From assembly GCF_024661895.1 (NCBI RefSeq), contig NZ_CP102453.1, forward strand, positions 2,728,001-2,792,000: a DNA stretch of 64,000 nt. The letters are read 5' to 3'. The first letter of the stretch is position 1; each line of letters starts with the position of its first letter. Origin of the DNA: Fundicoccus culcitae (GTDB taxonomy: Bacteria > Bacillota > Bacilli > Lactobacillales > Aerococcaceae). A program made the translations under genes and the position numbers. Below are positions 40,823 to 53,896 of this stretch, piece by piece. The notes below the pieces were generated by a model. That model was given only the letters and a program-made list of their open reading frames with translations, ran no database searches and was not told the DNA's origin.

Positions 40823-43111
40823 TTAAAAGGTGGTGTTGAATTCGATTTCTGGATACAGTTGTTCCAAGACCCAACGGCCAACGGGGCGTTGCTTGCCGAC
40901 ACCGGGGTAGCGGTGCAACGTAATCATGGGGTTGAAGTTGGCTTCAATCACATGATAGTTGGTGTTGCTAGCAGCCACCGAATAATCTTCCATGATGATG
41001 TCGACGCCACAGAAATTAGCGCCTAAAGCGTTGGCGGCTGTGACGGCGATGAATTTATAAGACGCGTTGACCTCATCGGTGCGGTCGATGGATAAACCAC
41101 CGGTTGAAATATTGCTGTTGCGACGCAAATAGACCAATTGACCAGAATCAGGAATACTCTCTAGCGATAAACCGGCAGCGTCCAACAAAGCCATTTCGGC
41201 TTCGCCTTTTTCAATAAATGTCAACGGGGCTAAGTGTTTTTTGCCGCGCAAAGGGTCGGCGTTGGTTTGATCGATCAGTTGGCTGACTGTTGATTGACCA
41301 TCACCAATCACCTGAGCGGGTTGACGTTCAACGATGGCTTTCACTTCGCCTTCTTGAACATAAAAACGTAATTCGGTTCCTTTAGCAAAAGCTTCTAATA
41401 AGACGGTGTCATCTTCAGCAAAAGCAAATTCTAAGGCTTTGACATAGCGGTCTAAGGTAGGTTTTTCTTCAAAAATGGTAATCCCTAACCCATAATTAGT
41501 ATTTTTAGGTTTAATGACAAACGCATCGAGGGTTAACTGACTATAATAAGTCCGACCTTCTTCGAAGGTATTAAAACTTAAGCCTGCTGGTACACGGACA
41601 GCCGCTTCATCTAAAATAACTTTCGTGGCAATTTTGTTTTCCATTAAGAAATAAGAAATTAAACTATCGTGGCGGGTCATGTTGCCGTTTTTAACAAACT
41701 CCACATGACCATCGTAGTCTAACTTAATCAAGTTTTCCTTAGCATCAATGACTGTCACTTCAATGCCATGACGAATAGCTTCCTTAATGACATCTTGAGT
41801 TGATAACTCGAAAGATTCAAATCCATGCAAAGAGTAGGGATGGGCAATATAAGTACGTTGATGTTCCTCGGCTAATTCCATGCCAAGTGAAAGGAAATTA
41901 TCCGGTGTTTGAACAATTTCAAATAATTGACCGCTCAAGGTCAGTTCAGGCTGATTCAGCAGACGGCCTTTCTTATCAACTAAAGCAACCATCGAACCTT
42001 TATAAAGCTGATGCTCATCCAGTATTACCGCTAACTCACGCATGACAGCAAAAACCATCTCGGCTTCAGAGATATTTATTGGTGGGTTTAAAGGGTGGTC
42101 TTCAGCGGTTTTGAATTGGTAGTCTTGACCCAAATCGATAGCTTCGTCGGTGGCGGCATCTTCTATATATAGAAGCGATAAAATGAATAGGCGGATAAAT
42201 TCCATGTCCTCTTGCCAAATGCCATAAGGGGCAAAAGGGTTAATATCAAAGTTACGGAACTCTAAATAGTTAATCCCTTGCTCAATTAATTGGCGGACAG
42301 GTTGCGCGCGACGGAAACGCACATCACGGTACAATTCTTTTTCAACCGACAAAGCTTTCGACTCCACGGCTGCCTCTAAATCATTCACGAATGCTTCTAA
42401 GGATTCATAACTTATCTGAATTGAAGGGTGATTTTGATAACCATAACGACTCTGGCGAATCGACCGCATGATTGGCGTGTGTGGTTTGCCGTATAAATTG
42501 GTGGCATAACTTTCATCCACAAAAGGGGCTGCCCCTAAAAGGTAGGTTAAAATCCAACGATAGCGCATAAAATTACGGGCTAACTTGCTATAAACTTGAT
42601 TAGAAAATTCAATATAATCTGCCCCAGCAGGGCAATGTTTTTCAATGGTAGCAGGATTAATTTTTAAATTATAATGAATACCGGATAAGAGCTGCACATC
42701 TTTACCATAATAGTCAGCTAAATGTTCACGGTAATGTAATTCCGTTTGATTGGTTAGCTGTGCCACTTTAATGTCATCACGATTAGTCGGGATTTTACCC
42801 GGCATACTAAACGGCCACAGTAATTCGCCCTGTTTTTCATTGGTTTGCGCCACGATTTGATGCAGCGCCGCCAACCACTGAAGTATCTCATCGGTCGACG
42901 ATGAAGGTGGGGTGATAAATTCTAATTGATTCTCACCAAAATCCGTTTGGATATATGGCTGATGATTGCGATCGCCCCATTCAGGCGAATGGGGAGTCTG
43001 CGCGGATGAACCATCGTGGTTAATACGCAACGTTTCGCGCTCAATGCCGATTGTGCTCGCCCATAATGTAACGATATCTGCTTGATTAAAAGAAAAAGTT
43101 TGCTTTGCCAT
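40823..43111 (-). CDS. gshAB: Bifunctional glutamate--cysteine ligase / glutathione synthetase
   Basis: GshAB (GshF) makes glutathione from glutamate, cysteine and glycine in one polypeptide. The 762-residue protein has a gamma-proteobacterial-type GshA domain at about 1-480 (WASTIGIERETLRIN; DFGENQLEFITPP; FRRAQPVRQLIEQGINYLEFRNFDINPF) and an ATP-grasp GshB-like domain at about 490-750 (FVIKPKNTNYGLGITIFE; NFCGVDIIMED; EANFNPMITLHRYP). Length fits the family (about 750-780). The start at 43111 has GAGGG five bases upstream; the ATG at 43123 overlaps it. Monocistronic. Glutathione would protect this peroxide- and aldehyde-exposed fermenter; that last point is inference. Confidence 0.96.
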   Translation of the reverse strand: MAKQTFSFNQADIVTLWASTIGIERETLRINHDGSSAQTPHSPEWGDRNHQPYIQTDFGENQLEFITPPSSSTDEILQWLAALHQIVAQTNEKQGELLWPFSMPGKIPTNRDDIKVAQLTNQTELHYREHLADYYGKDVQLLSGIHYNLKINPATIEKHCPAGADYIEFSNQVYSKLARNFMRYRWILTYLLGAAPFVDESYATNLYGKPHTPIMRSIRQSRYGYQNHPSIQISYESLEAFVNDLEAAVESKALSVEKELYRDVRFRRAQPVRQLIEQGINYLEFRNFDINPFAPYGIWQEDMEFIRLFILSLLYIEDAATDEAIDLGQDYQFKTAEDHPLNPPINISEAEMVFAVMRELAVILDEHQLYKGSMVALVDKKGRLLNQPELTLSGQLFEIVQTPDNFLSLGMELAEEHQRTYIAHPYSLHGFESFELSTQDVIKEAIRHGIEVTVIDAKENLIKLDYDGHVEFVKNGNMTRHDSLISYFLMENKIATKVILDEAAVRVPAGLSFNTFEEGRTYYSQLTLDAFVIKPKNTNYGLGITIFEEKPTLDRYVKALEFAFAEDDTVLLEAFAKGTELRFYVQEGEVKAIVERQPAQVIGDGQSTVSQLIDQTNADPLRGKKHLAPLTFIEKGEAEMALLDAAGLSLESIPDSGQLVYLRRNSNISTGGLSIDRTDEVNASYKFIAVTAANALGANFCGVDIIMEDYSVAASNTNYHVIEANFNPMITLHRYPGVGKQRPVGRWVLEQLYPEIEFNTTF

Positions 43112-43296
43112 AGGATCCCTCATTAAATTTCATAATTACTTCACTTTATTATACCCAAAAAGCCCAAGAAGTGTTATAATAAGAGTTCAACACCCCTAAT
43201 AAATATCTGCGATTTTACTTGTTAGCATTATTCTACCCAGTGAAACCCCTGATTTAATAGAGTTTAACTTTTTTTGAAAAAAGTTTTAAAAATCAG

Positions 43297-43325
43297 TTGA
43301 CTTCAATCTGGCAAGATGATATTAT
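43297..43325 (+). promoter_or_regulatory. rRNA operon promoter P1
   Basis: TTGACT (43297-43302), 17-base spacer, TATTAT (43320-43325). It is one of two tandem promoters before 16S, as usual for Firmicute rrn operons. The gap 43112-43620 holds otherwise only a decamer copy (43198) and the leader. Confidence 0.78.
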
Positions 43326-43404
43326 AGTTTTCGTTGCTGCAAGAGACCTAAGTGGTCAAGCGCAACGGTCACTGAAAAAGATTTAAAACAAATCAAAAAA
43401 ACAG

Positions 43405-43433
43405 TTGACATTGAAAACCAATCGTAGTAATAT
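43405..43433 (+). promoter_or_regulatory. rRNA operon promoter P2
   Basis: TTGACA (perfect -35, 43405-43410), 17-base spacer, TAATAT (43428-43433). The leader that follows contains GCTCATTGAAAACTGAAC (43461), which recurs before 23S (45526) as part of the processing stems. Confidence 0.85.
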
Positions 43434-43620
43434 ATAGAAGTTGTCACTCAGACAACAAAAGCTCATTGAAAACTGAACAAAGACAAACACCAAAATTGTG
43501 AGGGTTCGTTAGGAATAACGAACACAACCGAATAAATTTCGATGATACAGGAACCCAACCTGTCTAAAAAATAAACAAAGCTAGAATTTTAAATGAGTCG
43601 CAAATGACTTATGAAGTAAC

Positions 43621-45177
<1,557 letters not shown>

Positions 45178-45276
45178 AGTACAGGAACCTTACAAGTGAA
45201 TATTGTCTTTGTTTAGTTTTGAGTGAGCTTTAACTTACTCAATTATATAGTACGAAAAGCATCAGGGTATAAATCC

Positions 45277-45350
<74 letters not shown>

Positions 45351-45414
45351 TCAGATTTTTAAACGATGCGCTTGCTTTACCATTTAAATTAATATATAAT
45401 TTTATCTTAGCGAC

Positions 45415-45487
45415 GGGGGATTAGCTCAGCTGGGAGAGCGCCTGCTTTGCACGCAGGAGGTCAGCGGTTCGATCCCGCTATTCTCCA
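45415..45487 (+). tRNA. tRNA-Ala (TGC)
   Basis: A 73-base cloverleaf in the 16S-23S spacer: anticodon loop TTTGCAC, T-arm GCGGTTCGATCCCGC. The acceptor GGGGGAT pairs with ATTCTCC using two G-U pairs. No encoded CCA. Confidence 0.94.
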
Positions 45488-45691
45488 TTGTCGTTAGACT
45501 TACTATTGCAAGTTTACGACATCTTAGCTCATTGAAAACTGAATAACACAACAAATAGTGATTAATGATTCAATGCGAGTCATTAATGACACATCATTTT
45601 TTTGAATAAAAGAAATAATGAAACCGAGAATTGACCGAGTCTGTAAGAAATTACAGAGTAAAAAGAAGTAAAAAAAGCGCGAGAAATATGT

Positions 45692-48566
<2,875 letters not shown>

Positions 48567-48642
48567 GAGATTCAAGGTTTATTTGTGAGTGTTATTCAGT
48601 TTTGAGTTTGATAAGGACTCAATTGACATAGAACACACACAA

Positions 48643-48761
48643 GGTGTGGTGATAGTAGCAAGAAGGACACACCTGTTCCCATTCCGAACACAGCCGTTAA
48701 GCTTCTTAGCGCCGATGGTAGTTGGACCTTTGGTCCTGTGAGAGTAGGTCATTGCCATGCC
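48643..48761 (+). rRNA. rrf: 5S ribosomal RNA
   Basis: About 119 bases: terminal helix GGTGTGGTGAT with ATTGCCATGCC (several G-U pairs), conserved CCCATTCCGAACACAG and CTGTGAGAGTAGG. It follows 23S by about 75 bases. Confidence 0.94.
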
Positions 48762-48780
48762 GTGTGTTTTCATATGTTAT

Positions 48781-48853
48781 TCCGCAATAGCTCAGCTGGC
48801 AGAGCGCATGACTGTTAATCATGATGTCGTAGGTTCGAGCCCTACTTGCGGAG
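48781..48853 (+). tRNA. tRNA-Asn (GTT)
   Basis: 73 bases; acceptor TCCGCAA with TTGCGGA, anticodon loop CTGTTAA, discriminator G. First of twelve tRNAs in a run after 5S. No encoded CCA. Confidence 0.95.
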
Positions 48854-48871
48854 TGATTAATAGGTTAGCAT

Positions 48872-48959
48872 GGAGAGTTGTCCGAGCTGGCCGAAGGAGC
48901 ACGATTGGAAATCGTGTAGGCGGTAACCCGTCTCAAGGGTTCGAATCCCTTACTCTCCG
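48872..48959 (+). tRNA. tRNA-Ser (GGA)
   Basis: 88 bases with the long variable arm of class II tRNAs; acceptor GGAGAGT with ACTCTCC, anticodon loop TTGGAAA, discriminator G. Confidence 0.95.
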
Positions 48960-48987
48960 TATTATATGTTTGTCGTATCATTATTTT

Positions 48988-49059
48988 GGTCCGTTGGTCA
49001 AGTGGTTAAGACACCGCCCTTTCACGGCGGTAACACGGGTTCGAATCCCGTACGGATCA
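48988..49059 (+). tRNA. tRNA-Glu (TTC)
   Basis: 72 bases; acceptor GGTCCGT with ACGGATC, anticodon loop CTTTCAC, discriminator A. Confidence 0.95.
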
Positions 49060-49079
49060 TTTGAAAATTTAACAACCCT

Positions 49080-49152
49080 GGAGGTTTAGCTCAGCTGGGA
49101 GAGCGTCTGCCTTACAAGCAGGATGTCGGCGGTTCGATCCCGTCAACCTCCA
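49080..49152 (+). tRNA. tRNA-Val (TAC)
   Basis: 73 bases; acceptor GGAGGTT with AACCTCC, anticodon loop CTTACAA, discriminator A. Confidence 0.95.
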
Positions 49153-49161
49153 TTAAATTAT

Positions 49162-49234
49162 GGTTCCGTGGTGTAGGGGTTAACATGCCTGCCTGTCACG
49201 CAGGAGATCGCGGGTTCAAATCCCGTCGGGACCG
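49162..49234 (+). tRNA. tRNA-Asp (GTC)
   Basis: 73 bases; acceptor GGTTCCG with CGGGACC (one G-U pair), anticodon loop CTGTCAC, discriminator G. Confidence 0.95.
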
Positions 49235-49248
49235 TTAATTTATATTAT

Positions 49249-49321
49249 GGCTTGGTAGCTCAGTTGGTAGAGCACTTGATTGAAGCTCAAGGTGTCGGCG
49301 GTTCGATTCCGTCCCAAGCCA
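49249..49321 (+). tRNA. tRNA-Phe (GAA)
   Basis: 73 bases; acceptor GGCTTGG with CCAAGCC, anticodon loop TTGAAGC, discriminator A. tRNA-Tyr follows after four bases. Confidence 0.94.
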
Positions 49322-49325
49322 TGTT

Positions 49326-49406
49326 GGAGGGGTAGCGAAGTGGCTAAACGCGGCGGACTGTAAATCCGCTCCTTCGGGTTCGGCAGTTCGAATCTGCCCC
49401 CCTCCA
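49326..49406 (+). tRNA. tRNA-Tyr (GTA)
   Basis: 81 bases with a long variable arm; acceptor GGAGGGG with CCCCTCC, anticodon loop CTGTAAA, discriminator A. Confidence 0.95.
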
Positions 49407-49446
49407 TATTTTTTCTTAGTAGGGAATTTACATTGTTCTCCTTCTT

Positions 49447-49517
49447 AGGGGCATAGTTCAACGGTAGAACAAAGGTCTCCAAAACCTTCGATGTGGGTTC
49501 GATTCCTACTGCCCCTG
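49447..49517 (+). tRNA. tRNA-Trp (CCA)
   Basis: 71 bases; acceptor AGGGGCA with TGCCCCT, anticodon loop CTCCAAA, discriminator G. Confidence 0.95.
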
Positions 49518-49534
49518 TTTTTCGAAGATATGAT

Positions 49535-49608
49535 GGCGATTGTGGCGAAGTGGTTAACGCATCGGTTTGTGGATCCGACACTCGTGGGTTCGATTCCCAT
49601 CAGTCGCC
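49535..49608 (+). tRNA. tRNA-His (GTG)
   Basis: 74 bases including the G at position -1 (49535) that pairs with discriminator C, the mark of tRNA-His; acceptor GCGATTG with CAGTCGC; anticodon loop TTGTGGA. Confidence 0.94.
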
Positions 49609-49626
49609 TTTGTTATATTTTAACAT

Positions 49627-49698
49627 TGGGGTATAGCCAAGCGGTAAGGCAACGGACTTTGACTCCGTCACTCGTTGGTTCGAATCCAGCTACCCCAG
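49627..49698 (+). tRNA. tRNA-Gln (TTG)
   Basis: 72 bases; acceptor TGGGGTA with TACCCCA, anticodon loop TTTGACT, discriminator G. Confidence 0.94.
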
Positions 49699-49727
49699 TT
49701 TTTTTGCTATTTATAGCCATTTTTGAT

Positions 49728-49799
49728 GGCGGTGTAGCCAAGTGGTAAGGCACGGGTCTGCAAAACCCTCATTCGTCGGTTCAAATCCGATCACCGCCT
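49728..49799 (+). tRNA. tRNA-Cys (GCA)
   Basis: 72 bases; acceptor GGCGGTG with CACCGCC, anticodon loop CTGCAAA, discriminator T as expected for tRNA-Cys. Confidence 0.95.
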
Positions 49800-49835
49800 T
49801 TCCTTTAAAACCCTTTGAATAAATATCATTATTAT

Positions 49836-49919
49836 GCCGGTGTGGCGGAATTGGCAGACGCGCTGGACTCAAAATCCTGTGCCCTCGCGGGCGTGTCGGT
49901 TCGACCCCGACCACCGGTA
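49836..49919 (+). tRNA. tRNA-Leu (CAA)
   Basis: 84 bases with a long variable arm; acceptor GCCGGTG with CACCGGT (G1-U72 wobble), anticodon loop CTCAAAA, discriminator A. The anticodon stem CTGGA/TCCTG has a T-T mismatch at its second pair. Last tRNA of the run; a decamer copy (49818) sits just before it. Confidence 0.92.
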
Positions 49920-49929
49920 TTACACATAA

Positions 49930-49976
49930 GAAAGCCTACGAAGTATTGACGTATCAATACTTCGTAGGCTTTTTTG
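49930..49976 (+). terminator. Terminator of the rRNA-tRNA operon
   Basis: AAAGCCTACGAAGTATTGA and its exact complement enclose only CGTA, followed by TTTTTTG. It is a perfect 19-bp stem, the strongest terminator in the window, and closes the rRNA and 12-tRNA transcript. Confidence 0.97.
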
Positions 49977-50073
49977 TTGTTTAAAGACATATTAGTATAA
50001 TTATATTTGCCAATAAATTAAAAATATGGTTTAATTTATTTACATAACATTAAGTTAACCGCAATATTATGTT

Positions 50074-50700
50074 ATGAATACAGGAGGATTAAGGGGGGAT
50101 CGTATCATTCAACACAAATTAGTGCAACTGATGGATGGGATGGGGAAACTTTTATACTTAAACTGTGTCTGGGTATTATTTAGTTTACCTCTAATTACTA
50201 TCATTCCAAGCACTTTCGCTTTAATCCGCTTTACGACAATATGGATATGTGATGGGTCTACTCCAACCGTTTCTTATTATGCGAAACAGCTTCGACTGTG
50301 TTTTAAAGACAGTTATTTATTTTTTATACCCATCGTTTTTGTCCTTTTCATCGTGTGGTTGGATGTTCACATCATGGCTTATGCCCAAAACAATTTATGG
50401 TTTTATTGCATACTCCTGATAGCGGTAATATTCAGTTTTGTCGCACATTTTGCGATATTTATTAAAGTAAATATCTCTGTAAATATAAGACAGAGTTGGA
50501 TACTAGCCATAATCATGGTGGGAAAGAGACCGTTTGTTTTCCTGGGCTTTATTTTAGGTTACGGGCTATTGGCTTTGCTTTGGTTGTTTCAAACAGGTTT
50601 GGCAATTTGTTATATGGCGAGTTTAGCTGTTTTTATTTTATGTAAATTATGTCTATTCTCAATCGAAGAGATTGAATTATTAAAGGAGACTTTATCATGA
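50074..50700 (+). CDS. DUF624 (YesL-family) membrane protein
   Basis: A 208-residue protein with five or six membrane helices, matching the YesL/DUF624 family: LLYLNCVWVLFSLPLITIIPSTFAL is the typical first segment. YesL proteins are regularly encoded with family-1 sugar ABC transporters in Firmicutes; their job is unknown. The 5' end is uncertain. ATG 50074 has no ribosome site; the strong AAGGGGGG at 50091-50098 points to an in-frame ATC at 50104, and ATG 50131 is a third choice. Translationally coupled to the sugar-binding gene (ATGA overlap at 50697). First gene of a four-gene operon. Confidence 0.82.
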   Translation: MNTGGLRGDRIIQHKLVQLMDGMGKLLYLNCVWVLFSLPLITIIPSTFALIRFTTIWICDGSTPTVSYYAKQLRLCFKDSYLFFIPIVFVLFIVWLDVHIMAYAQNNLWFYCILLIAVIFSFVAHFAIFIKVNISVNIRQSWILAIIMVGKRPFVFLGFILGYGLLALLWLFQTGLAICYMASLAVFILCKLCLFSIEEIELLKETLS

Positions 50701-52004
50701 AAAAATTTATTATATTGTCCGCAGCGGTAATGACAGTGGCTTCTGCCTATCTATTTGCTCCACATACAAAGCTAGTAATTGCACAAGAAGATGTTATCGA
50801 ACTAGATTTTTGGTCATTTTGGGGTTCAGAACCACGTAGGAATTTTATTGAGCAGATTGTAGAAGATTTCAATCGTTCACAGGCTGAAATTCATGTAACA
50901 CATACCTTTTTGCCTTGGGGAGATATTTGGACCAAAAATTTAGCGTCTATTGCTGCCGGTGATCCAGCCGATGTCATCATTAATGATATTAACTCAACAC
51001 GTCAGCGGGCACAAAAAAATCAGAATACTAATTTAGCAGAATTTATTGCACAAGAAGAGGCTGATTTTGCTGAACAATATTACCCTCATTTATGGGAAGC
51101 GACGGTTTATGAGGGGAATAATTACGCCATTCCTTTCAATACCGATACTCGTATTCTCTTCTATAATAAGGATATGTTTGAAGAAGTCGGTTTAGATCCT
51201 GAACAACCCCCTACGACCTGGGAAGAATTAAAAGAAATGGCACAACAATTAGATGTCATTGATGGCAATCGCTATGAACGTCTGGGTTACATTCCACGTT
51301 ACGGCATCCAAGGGGATGTCTATTACATGAATGCCACAGGGCATGGCTTTTGGGATTTTGAAAATAATCAACCCATTATTAATGACCCTAAAGGGGTAGA
51401 GATACTCGATTGGGTGATGGATTTTGAGCAAGATTATGGTTCTGATAATCTTACCGCCTTTACGGCTGAGTTTGGAAATCAACAAGCGGATCCGTTTATG
51501 AGTGGAAAAATTGCTATGATGGTCAAAGAAGCGACCCATTATTCGCAAATAGCTGCATTTGCACCTGATTTGAATTTCGGTGTTGCTGAGTTACCAGAAT
51601 TTCAAGATGGTTATGGCCATACTTCATGGGGTGGTGGCTTTGTTGCTGAGATACCTTATGGTGCTGAACACCCAGAAGCCTCGTGGGAATTTATCAAATA
51701 CCTCACCGGAGTGGAAGCACAAGAATATTGGGCGGTGAATAATTTTGATAATGTCGCTCATATCCAAGCCTCACAAAACGCCTTTGAGAATGAGGGAATG
51801 ACCGAAAAGGGACTTGAAGTTTATCAAGTAGCCGTGGATAATTTAGCCCAAACCATTTTAACACCCGTACCTTTGGAATTGCCTGATATATTAAGTATTG
51901 TCAATCCAGAGTTCGATTTAATTTACTTAGGACAAAAAACACCACAAGAAGCTTTAGAAAATGCACAACAAATGGCTGAACAACAAATGATGCCACTGCA
52001 TTAA
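50697..52004 (+). CDS. Sugar ABC transporter substrate-binding protein
   Basis: A 435-residue family-1 binding protein (SBP_bac_1): LDFWSFWGSEPRRNFIEQIVEDFNRSQ, PADVIINDI, YAIPFNTDTRILFYNKDMFEEVGLDP and GGGFVAEIP are typical. Like OppA it has no lipobox cysteine; the signal peptide ends near LVIAQED and would be cut by signal peptidase I. The two permease genes follow, separated by a hairpin. An ATPase gene is absent, so it must use a shared MsmK-like ATPase elsewhere. Substrate probably an oligosaccharide; not decidable here. Confidence 0.92.
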   Translation: MKKFIILSAAVMTVASAYLFAPHTKLVIAQEDVIELDFWSFWGSEPRRNFIEQIVEDFNRSQAEIHVTHTFLPWGDIWTKNLASIAAGDPADVIINDINSTRQRAQKNQNTNLAEFIAQEEADFAEQYYPHLWEATVYEGNNYAIPFNTDTRILFYNKDMFEEVGLDPEQPPTTWEELKEMAQQLDVIDGNRYERLGYIPRYGIQGDVYYMNATGHGFWDFENNQPIINDPKGVEILDWVMDFEQDYGSDNLTAFTAEFGNQQADPFMSGKIAMMVKEATHYSQIAAFAPDLNFGVAELPEFQDGYGHTSWGGGFVAEIPYGAEHPEASWEFIKYLTGVEAQEYWAVNNFDNVAHIQASQNAFENEGMTEKGLEVYQVAVDNLAQTILTPVPLELPDILSIVNPEFDLIYLGQKTPQEALENAQQMAEQQMMPLH

Positions 52005-52016
52005 GAAATTAATAGA

Positions 52017-52048
52017 AGTCAGGATGCTTTGGCATGCCTGACTTTTAT
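52017..52048 (+). terminator. Intercistronic hairpin after the sugar-binding gene
   Basis: AAGTCAGGATGC and GCATGCCTGACTT pair with one bulge around TTTG, followed by TTTT. As with oppA, a hairpin after the binding-protein gene would give more of it than of the permeases. No promoter is seen between it and the next gene. Confidence 0.72.
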
Positions 52049-52068
52049 CTATAAGGAGTGAAAGAAGA

Positions 52069-52968
52069 ATGAAAAAAACATTAAAACGACGTGAAACGGT
52101 GCAAGGGTATTTGTTTATTTTGCCTTGGATGATTGGTTTATTAGCTTTTACACTAGGCCCTTTGTTGTTTTCATTAATTGCTAGTTTCACAAATTACGAT
52201 GTGACCTCGCAAATGGATTTTATTGGTTTAGATAATTATCAACGCATGTTTCAACGTGATCCTTTATTTTGGATTTCACTAGGCAATACAATCTATTATG
52301 TCGTTATTTCCGTTCCCTTATCGATTGCAGCAGCGATATTTATTTCATTATTAATGAATCAAAAGGTGAAAGGGATTCGGGTTTTTAGAACCATCTATTA
52401 TTTGCCAGCCGTATTGTCTGGGGTTGGCGTGTATTTTTTATGGATGCAGCTTTTAAGTCCGCAATCCGGTCTAATAAATACCGTTTTGTCTTGGTTTGGC
52501 ATTCAAGGACCTGCTTGGTTGTTTGATCCCAATTGGACAAAACCGGCTCTGATTCTCATGAATTTGTGGAAAGCAGGTGGCTCGATGTTACTGTATTTGG
52601 CAGCCTTACAAAATATCTCACCGGCTTTATATGAAGCAGCCGAAATGGATGGAGCAGGTTCTGTTAGGAAGTTATTTCATGTCACCTTGCCGATGATTAC
52701 GCCGATTATTTTCTTTGATTTAATTACGAGTACAATTGGGGCTTTTCAGATTTTCCAAGAAGCTTATGTCATGAGTAGCAATGGTGAAGGTGGCCCAGCT
52801 AATTCGCTACTGTTTTTCAATTTACATATGTGGAATAAAGCCTTTGTGACATTTGAAATGGGGTATGCAATGGCTTTATCGTGGATTTTGTTTCTGATTG
52901 TGTTTGTTTTAACTTTGATTAATTTGAGAACAGCACCTCGTTGGGTGCATTATGAAGGAGGTAATTAG
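52069..52968 (+). CDS. Sugar ABC transporter permease (UgpA/MalF type)
   Basis: The 299-residue permease has six helices and the binding-protein-dependent transport signature YEAAEMDGAGSVRKLFHVTLPMITP (EAA loop). The start ETVQGYLFILPWMIGLLAFTLGPLLFSL is typical of the MalF/UgpA group. Pairs with the next gene to make the channel. GGAG lies about ten bases upstream. Second permease follows after three bases. Confidence 0.93.
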   Translation: MKKTLKRRETVQGYLFILPWMIGLLAFTLGPLLFSLIASFTNYDVTSQMDFIGLDNYQRMFQRDPLFWISLGNTIYYVVISVPLSIAAAIFISLLMNQKVKGIRVFRTIYYLPAVLSGVGVYFLWMQLLSPQSGLINTVLSWFGIQGPAWLFDPNWTKPALILMNLWKAGGSMLLYLAALQNISPALYEAAEMDGAGSVRKLFHVTLPMITPIIFFDLITSTIGAFQIFQEAYVMSSNGEGGPANSLLFFNLHMWNKAFVTFEMGYAMALSWILFLIVFVLTLINLRTAPRWVHYEGGN

Positions 52969-52971
52969 TGG

Positions 52972-53805
52972 ATGCAACGCAGTCGAAGGATACAACAAAC
53001 GATTATTTTTGTCATTTTAGGCTTAGGAGCTATAATCTTATTGTCACCGATTGTATGGATGATAAGCACATCATTTAAATCAATGGGTGAAATAATGCAA
53101 TTTCCACCGACCTTCATTCCCAATGAGTGGCATTTTGAGAATTATATTCATACATGGGAGACCGCTAATTTTACCCGTTATACACTAAATACCTTATTTA
53201 TAGCGGCAGTGACGGTTTTTGCTAATGTCTTATCCAATTCATTTATTGCTTATGGTTTTGCGAAAATTGATTTTAAGGGAAAGAATGTCTTATTTTCATT
53301 GTTATTGGCAACCATGATGTTACCAGGATTTGTGACTTTAATTCCGACATATGTGATGTTTGCTAAGTTGGGTTGGTTAAATACTTATTTACCTTTATTA
53401 GTACCATCGTTTTTCGGGGGAGCATTTAATATATTCTTGTTGCGACAATTTTATATGTCTATACCTGATGAGTTATCCCAAGCGGCTAAAATAGATGGTG
53501 CCTCGCATTTCTATATTTGGCATCGGATTATGATTCCATTGGCAAAACCAGCTTTGGCAACAATTGCGGTATTTAGTTTTAATGGGGCATGGAATGATTT
53601 TTTGGGACCCTTGTTATACATTAATGATCCTAATCTCTATACCCTGCAAATTGGATTACAGGTGTTTAAAGGACAAGTGGCAACGCAATGGAATTATTTA
53701 ATGGCGGGTTCCATTATTGTTTTGATTCCTGTGGTGGTACTATTCTTTACCTTCCAACGTTATTTTATTGAAGGGATGAATATTTCTTCAGGAACAAAGG
53801 GTTAA
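52972..53805 (+). CDS. Sugar ABC transporter permease (UgpE/MalG type)
   Basis: A 277-residue permease with six helices: IVWMISTSFKSMGEIMQFPPTFIPNEWHFENYI and the EAA loop LSQAAKIDGASHFYIWHRIMIPLAKPALATI are typical of MalG/UgpE. Overlapping translation signals with the previous permease (GGAGG just before the stop). Last gene of the operon; no clear terminator before the ornithine carbamoyltransferase gene 91 bases on. Confidence 0.93.
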   Translation: MQRSRRIQQTIIFVILGLGAIILLSPIVWMISTSFKSMGEIMQFPPTFIPNEWHFENYIHTWETANFTRYTLNTLFIAAVTVFANVLSNSFIAYGFAKIDFKGKNVLFSLLLATMMLPGFVTLIPTYVMFAKLGWLNTYLPLLVPSFFGGAFNIFLLRQFYMSIPDELSQAAKIDGASHFYIWHRIMIPLAKPALATIAVFSFNGAWNDFLGPLLYINDPNLYTLQIGLQVFKGQVATQWNYLMAGSIIVLIPVVVLFFTFQRYFIEGMNISSGTKG

Positions 53806-53896
53806 GCGATAAAATATTAGTGCATGACTGGACGAGAATGTTATACTAATAAAAAATAGTCCAAGTTATATAGGTATGAAGAAAGGGGTTAAAAGA

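Noticed and set aside
49836-49919. tRNA-Leu as a pseudogene because of a T-T mismatch in the anticodon stem
   Set aside because: All other stems and loops are intact and single mismatches there are tolerated; only noted in the feature.
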